DNA of 10,645 bases from contig DRJN01000418.1 of assembly GCA_011052165.1 (NCBI GenBank), positions 1-10,645 on the forward strand. Direction: 5' to 3'. Source of the stretch: Gammaproteobacteria bacterium (GTDB lineage Bacteria > Pseudomonadota > Gammaproteobacteria > UBA6429 > Thiohalophilaceae). The position numbers and the translations under genes were made by a program. The notes under the pieces are model-generated. The model was not told the origin of the DNA, did not search any database, and was given only the letters and a program-made list of their open reading frames with translations. Positions 7,310-10,645 of this stretch are shown here, piece by piece (positions within the stretch are counted from its first letter, which is position 1; every line of letters starts with the position of its first letter).

Positions 7310-7825
7310 TCAATGAAGACCAAAACGATAGCTGTAACTGATCGAAAACATATCCACATCACTACCCCCCAGGTTTCTATAGCGTTCCCATTCACCACGA
7401 AGCGCCGAGCGATAGTCAAAGTTGTACTTCAGACCAAAGCCGTAGGTGACGTCATTGTCGCGCGTCACCACAGAAGATACATCAAGTTTATAATAATAAA
7501 TGCCCCCCTTGACGATCATCCTGATACTGTCAGTCAGGGGGACGAAAGCAACCACATTAAATGCCAGGGCATTCTCCTTGACCTGATTGTTGGCAAAACT
7601 GCCAAGATAGACATAGGAGGCTTCAATCCCGCTATAGCTATTGTAGGCCATACCGGCAAACAGTTTGCCTGAGGTGACGGTCTCATTATAAAGTTTGCTT
7701 AGCGTATGGTCCTTGGTGATACCGGCTCCGCCTCCGATATAGGTATTGAGGTTTCTAATCCCCTCAGCCGAAGTTGGCATAGAGCTAAGTAACAGCAGTG
7801 GCAGAATCCACCCGAGTTTCTTCAT
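7310..7825 (-). CDS. Small outer-membrane beta-barrel protein
   Basis: A 171-residue exported protein. A Sec signal peptide is clear (MKKLGWILPLLLLSSMPTSA, cleavage likely after Ala20). The mature part alternates short polar and aromatic strands (TYIGGGAGI, ASYVYLGSF, GGIYYYKLDV, YGFGLKYNF, FSISYSYRF), fitting an eight-stranded OmpA/OmpX-like barrel of the general beta-barrel domain family. It ends RFGLH instead of the usual terminal Phe, so the last strand is followed by two or three extra residues. ATG 7825 has AGGAG eight bases upstream and gives the signal peptide a normal start; a further ATG at 7894 would add 23 residues before the signal and is rejected. No specific function is recognisable. 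It is upstream of the SAM hydrolase gene in an apparent two-gene unit. Confidence 0.8.
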   Translation of the reverse strand: MKKLGWILPLLLLSSMPTSAEGIRNLNTYIGGGAGITKDHTLSKLYNETVTSGKLFAGMAYNSYSGIEASYVYLGSFANNQVKENALAFNVVAFVPLTDSIRMIVKGGIYYYKLDVSSVVTRDNDVTYGFGLKYNFDYRSALRGEWERYRNLGGSDVDMFSISYSYRFGLH

Positions 7826-7953
7826 CTCCCTCTCTCCTCGTTCGAACCTCAAAACGGTTATAAACTCAGCAAAACTCAAGTCTAGTGCGTTCATTGCCCG
7901 GAGACAACAAAAATTCCGGGTTCAAACGTCCTGAGCAACCTGTTTTTTCAGGC

Positions 7954-7987
7954 AAAAAAAAACCGGGCATAAGCCCGGTTTTTTTTT
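7954..7987 (-). terminator. Terminator of the alpha ribosomal operon
   Basis: A perfect 15-bp inverted repeat: nine A then CCGGGC (7954-7968), an ATAA loop, and GCCCGG then nine T (7973-7987). It starts 13 bases after the rplQ stop on the minus strand and separates the operon from the beta-barrel gene. Its symmetry would allow bidirectional action. Confidence 0.93.
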
Positions 7988-8000
7988 AATTCACTGAGCC

Positions 8001-8402
8001 TCAGGTGGATGCCTGCGCACCTTCTTCGACTTCCTCCGCTACGAGAGGGCGATTAACCAGTTCCACATAGGCCATGGGCGCATTGTCACCCGGACGGAAT
8101 CCGCATTTGAGAACCCGTAAGTAGCCGCCGGGACGTTCTTTATAACGTGGCCCCAGTTCGTTAAAGAGCTTGGTGACAATCCCACGATTACGCAGGCGGT
8201 CAAACGCCAGACGACGATTGGCAACACTGTCAGTTTTTGCCAGCGTGATCAGCGGCTCGGCCTTGCCACGCAATTCCTTGGCCTTAGCCAGGGTCGTGTG
8301 AATAAGTTCATGCTCAAAAAGAGAAGCCGACATGTTACGGAACATCGCTTTACGGTGGCTGCTATTGCGATTAAATTTACGACCACTTTTACGGTGACGC
8401 AT
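8001..8402 (-). CDS. rplQ: Large-subunit ribosomal protein L17
   Basis: L17 binds 23S rRNA near the exit tunnel of the 50S subunit. The 133-residue protein starts with the signature MRHRKSGRKFNRNSSHRKAM and contains FEHELIHTTLAKAKELR and the conserved GGYLRVLKCGFRPGDNAPMAYVEL region (split around residues 91-115). A short acidic tail (AEEVEEGAQAST) is variable in the family. ATG 8402 is preceded by AAGG about ten bases upstream. It is the last gene of the alpha operon, 61 bp after rpoA, and is followed directly by a strong terminator. Confidence 0.98.
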   Translation of the reverse strand: MRHRKSGRKFNRNSSHRKAMFRNMSASLFEHELIHTTLAKAKELRGKAEPLITLAKTDSVANRRLAFDRLRNRGIVTKLFNELGPRYKERPGGYLRVLKCGFRPGDNAPMAYVELVNRPLVAEEVEEGAQAST

Positions 8403-8463
8403 GGTTCTTTACCTTCATAAATAAATGACACATCAGCGCGAAATATTTCCCGCCCAGATTCTA

Positions 8464-9459
8464 TCAGCTGTCCTGGTTTTCCTGCAAACTGGCGGGTGGC
8501 CAGTTTTCCAGACGCATTCCCAGTGACAAGCCCCGGGTAGCCAGGACATCCTTGATCTCGGTGAGTGACTTCTTGCCCAAATTCGGAGTCTTCAGTAATT
8601 CAACTTCTGTACGCTGAATCAGATCACCAATATGGAAAATCTGTTCGGCTTTAAGGCAATTGGCTGAACGAACGGTCAATTCCAAATCATCCACCGGGCG
8701 CAACAATACCGGATCAATATCGGGTTCCTGCTCTTCAGGTTCAACTTCTTCCCGGCCACGCAGGTCAACGAAGGCATACAGCTGATCCTGTAAAATAGTC
8801 GCCGCATTACGAATGGCCTGCTCCGGCTCAATGGTGCCGTTAGTTTCCAGATCAATGATCAGTTTATCAAGATCCGTGCGCTGCTCAACACGGGCGCTAT
8901 CCACATTATAGGCAACCCGGTGAATGGGACTAAAGCTCGCATCCAGTTGCAGGCGTCCAATGGGACGGTCCTCCGAATCATCTGCCGGTCGTGCGGTGGC
9001 GGGAACATAGCCTCGACCTTTAACGACTTTCAGAGTCATATTTAGCTCACCCGCATCGGTCAGGTTGGCAATCACGTGATCCGGATTGATGACTTCAACA
9101 TTGTGGTCAAGCATAATATCCCCGGCAGTCACAACACCGGCACCTTTTTTATTCAGCGTCAACTTTGCTTCCGGCTCACCTTCCATGAGCATGGCGACAC
9201 CTTTCAGGTTAAGCAGTATGTCGATGACATCTTCCTGCACGCCTTCAATGGTCGTATATTCATGCAAAACACCTTCGATCTCCGCTTCGACAATGGCCGC
9301 GCCATCTAAAGACGACAACAGAATGCGGCGCAGGGCGTTTCCGAGTGTATGTCCAAAACCACGTTCTAATGGCTCCAGTGTTATCCTGGCATGGGTTGAA
9401 TCCGTTTGTTGAACATCAACAATCCGAGGTGTTAAAAATTCCGCTACAAACCCCTGCAT
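8464..9459 (-). CDS. rpoA: RNA polymerase alpha subunit
   Basis: Alpha dimerises to scaffold RNA polymerase assembly, and its C-terminal domain contacts UP elements and activators. It has 331 residues (E. coli 329). The N-terminal assembly domain spans about residues 1-235 and includes LERGFGHTLGNALRRILLSS. An acidic linker (EEVEPEEQEPDIDP) joins it to the C-terminal domain, where VRSANCLKAE supplies the DNA-contacting Arg equivalent to E. coli Arg265 (about residue 264 here), followed by the helix-hairpin-helix TPNLGKKSLTEIKDVL. ATG 9459 has GAGG (9467-9470) seven bases upstream. The gap to rpsD is 83 bp, longer than the roughly 25 bp in E. coli, with no clear promoter or terminator in it. 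Confidence 0.99.
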   Translation of the reverse strand: MQGFVAEFLTPRIVDVQQTDSTHARITLEPLERGFGHTLGNALRRILLSSLDGAAIVEAEIEGVLHEYTTIEGVQEDVIDILLNLKGVAMLMEGEPEAKLTLNKKGAGVVTAGDIMLDHNVEVINPDHVIANLTDAGELNMTLKVVKGRGYVPATARPADDSEDRPIGRLQLDASFSPIHRVAYNVDSARVEQRTDLDKLIIDLETNGTIEPEQAIRNAATILQDQLYAFVDLRGREEVEPEEQEPDIDPVLLRPVDDLELTVRSANCLKAEQIFHIGDLIQRTEVELLKTPNLGKKSLTEIKDVLATRGLSLGMRLENWPPASLQENQDS

Positions 9460-9542
9460 GAATTAGCCTCTTAAAATTAAATCGACTTAAAATGAATATC
9501 AAATGATCTCCCGAGGGAAATCAGATCTAACCGATATAGTAA

Positions 9543-10169
9543 TTACTTGGAATACAGTTCCACAACCAGATGTTCATTGATGTCTGACGGCAAATCACTA
9601 CGATCAGGCACATTCTTGAACACACCTTCGAACTTGCCGCTATTGACATCCAGCCATTCAACAAAACCACGTTGCTGCGCCGCATCCAGCGCGCCCTTAA
9701 TGCGCAACTGGTTGGTTGAGGATTCAGATATAGCAATCACATCACCCGCGTTTATCTGGGCGGAAGGAATATTCATTTTTACGCCATTGACGGTGATGGC
9801 ATTATGCCGGACCAACTGCCGGGCTTCCGAGCGGGAAGCTCCGAAACCCATGCGATAAACAATATTATCCAAACGGGATTCAAGCAGTTGTAACAGGTTT
9901 TCGCCTGTTGAACCTTTCAAACGATCCGCCGTTTTGTAATAGGCGCGAAACTGTTTTTCGAGAACACCATAAATACGGCGTAGTTTCTGCTTTTCACGTA
10001 ATTGAGTGGCATAGTCAGAGGCGCGCCCCCGACGCTGCCCATGCTGGCCTGGAGGAAAGGCGCGGTTTTCCATCGCACACTTGCCGCTATAACATTTTTC
10101 ACCCTTTAGAAAGAGTTTTTCGCCTTCTCGCCGGCACTGTCTGCATTTTGATCCAATATACTTAGCCAT
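9543..10169 (-). CDS. rpsD: Small-subunit ribosomal protein S4, four-cysteine (zinc) form
   Basis: S4 is a primary 16S rRNA-binding protein of the 30S subunit and, in E. coli, the translational repressor of the alpha operon. The 208-residue protein starts MAKYIGSKCRQCRREG. Cys9, Cys12, Cys26 and Cys31 are placed exactly as in the zinc-binding S4 of Thermus thermophilus, with the shared stretch KCAMENRAFPPGQHGQ. E. coli S4 lacks this cluster. From about residue 50 on it is gammaproteobacterial in character: LREKQKLRRIYGVLEKQFR, YRMGFGASRSEARQLV (the S4 RNA-binding fold), and the ending SDINEHLVVELYSK. ATG 10169 has GGGAG (10177-10181) seven bases upstream; an upstream in-frame start at 10214 lies inside rpsK and is rejected. 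It follows rpsK by 14 bp. Confidence 0.98.
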   Translation of the reverse strand: MAKYIGSKCRQCRREGEKLFLKGEKCYSGKCAMENRAFPPGQHGQRRGRASDYATQLREKQKLRRIYGVLEKQFRAYYKTADRLKGSTGENLLQLLESRLDNIVYRMGFGASRSEARQLVRHNAITVNGVKMNIPSAQINAGDVIAISESSTNQLRIKGALDAAQQRGFVEWLDVNSGKFEGVFKNVPDRSDLPSDINEHLVVELYSK

Positions 10170-10183
10170 AATAATTCTCCCGC

Positions 10184-10573
10184 CTACACACGACGTTTTT
10201 TGGGTGGGCGGCAACCATTATGTGGAATAGGCGTCACATCGGAAATATTGGTGATTTTAAAACCCTTGGCGTTCAGTGCACGCACCGCGGATTCGCGTCC
10301 CGGTCCCGGTCCTTTGACGCACACTTCGAGATTCTTCATTCCAAATTCCTTTGCTACGGCGCCAACATGTTCCGCAGCGACCTGTGCAGCAAAAGGGGTG
10401 CTTTTACGAGAACCCCGAAAACCGGATCCACCTGAAGTGGCCCAGCACAGGGCATTACCCTGACGATCGGTAATGGTGACGATGGTATTATTGAATGAGG
10501 CATGTATGTGTGCGATACCGTCGGCGATATCCCTTTTAATTTTTTTGCGTGTACGACCTGACTTGGCTACCAT
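10184..10573 (-). CDS. rpsK: Small-subunit ribosomal protein S11
   Basis: S11 sits on the 30S platform near the E site and helps shape the mRNA exit region. The 129-residue protein matches the family throughout: HIHASFNNTIVTITDRQGN, WATSGGSGFRGSRKSTPFAA, VKGPGPGRESAVRAL, and the basic end THIS family ends with, here PIPHNGCRPPKKRRV. ATG 10573 has only a weak upstream CAGG about ten bases away, so translation may be coupled to rpsM, whose stop is 22 bp upstream. Confidence 0.98.
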   Translation of the reverse strand: MVAKSGRTRKKIKRDIADGIAHIHASFNNTIVTITDRQGNALCWATSGGSGFRGSRKSTPFAAQVAAEHVGAVAKEFGMKNLEVCVKGPGPGRESAVRALNAKGFKITNISDVTPIPHNGCRPPKKRRV

Positions 10574-10595
10574 TTTTTAAAACCTGAATATGTGC

Positions 10596-10645
10596 TTAAC
10601 GTTTAATGGGTTTACGCGGACCCTTACGGGTGCGTGCATTGGTGC
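10596..10645 (-). CDS. rpsM: Small-subunit ribosomal protein S13, C-terminal end (cut by window edge)
   Basis: The last 15 codons plus a TAA stop are visible, encoding TNARTRKGPRKPIKR, which is the conserved basic tail of S13 that contacts 16S rRNA and tRNA at the 30S head. The rest lies beyond the right edge. Its place before rpsK is that of the standard alpha operon. Confidence 0.93.
   Translation of the reverse strand, partial: TNARTRKGPRKPIKR

Noticed and set aside
7897..7920. CCCGGA...TCCGGG inverted repeat upstream of the beta-barrel gene
   Set aside because: Six-pair stem with a 12-base loop and no T-tract; no function can be supported, though it could fold in the leader.
9460..9542. 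Longer than usual rpsD-rpoA gap considered as an internal promoter or attenuator
   Set aside because: Only a weak TCCC-GA-GGGA hairpin is visible, with no good promoter boxes.

Overview
The window reads as chromosomal DNA of a gammaproteobacterium. The evidence is the gene order rpsM-rpsK-rpsD-rpoA-rplQ, the Escherichia-like RpoA C-terminal domain, a YajR-type transporter lying between ssb and uvrA, and a UvrA with the E. coli domain layout. The sequence does not fix the genus. Most of the window is ordinary housekeeping DNA. The unusual material is in the first 1.6 kb, in the intergenic elements, and in one ribosomal protein.

Layout from left to right. Positions 1-287 hold seven tandem copies of a 44-46 bp unit built around a REP-like core (TCCTTCGACAAGCTCAGGAC). 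A minus-strand radical SAM gene of the ArsS type follows (300-1265). Its promoter region carries a 15-bp palindrome on a perfect -10 hexamer. Upstream of it is a 104-bp element with 27-bp inverted ends and TA at each border, which looks like a MITE and has a second GC-rich palindrome in its centre. A perfect hairpin terminator (1522-1551) then closes ssb (1574-2041, minus). ssb lies 48 bp downstream of a YajR-like MFS transporter gene (2090-3484, minus). uvrA (3620-6496, plus) diverges from yajR across a 135-bp promoter region.

uvrA converges on a minus-strand pair: a SAM-dependent hydrolase of the DUF62 family (6539-7273) preceded by a small outer-membrane beta-barrel gene (7310-7825). The pair is separated from the alpha ribosomal operon by a perfect 15-bp-stem terminator (7954-7987). 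The operon runs leftward: end of rpsM (cut by the window edge), rpsK, rpsD, rpoA, rplQ.

Functionally, ssb and uvrA are genome-maintenance genes in a common gammaproteobacterial neighbourhood, but I found no LexA box in either upstream region. The alpha operon makes small-subunit proteins S13, S11 and S4, the RNA polymerase alpha subunit and L17. S4 is notable: its N-terminus is the four-cysteine, zinc-binding form seen in Thermus, while the rest is E. coli-like. I see no CRISPR array, tRNA, rRNA, phage or toxin-antitoxin gene, and no clearly new multi-gene system. The best leads are the MITE-like element, the tandem REP-like array, the arsS palindrome and the four-cysteine S4.
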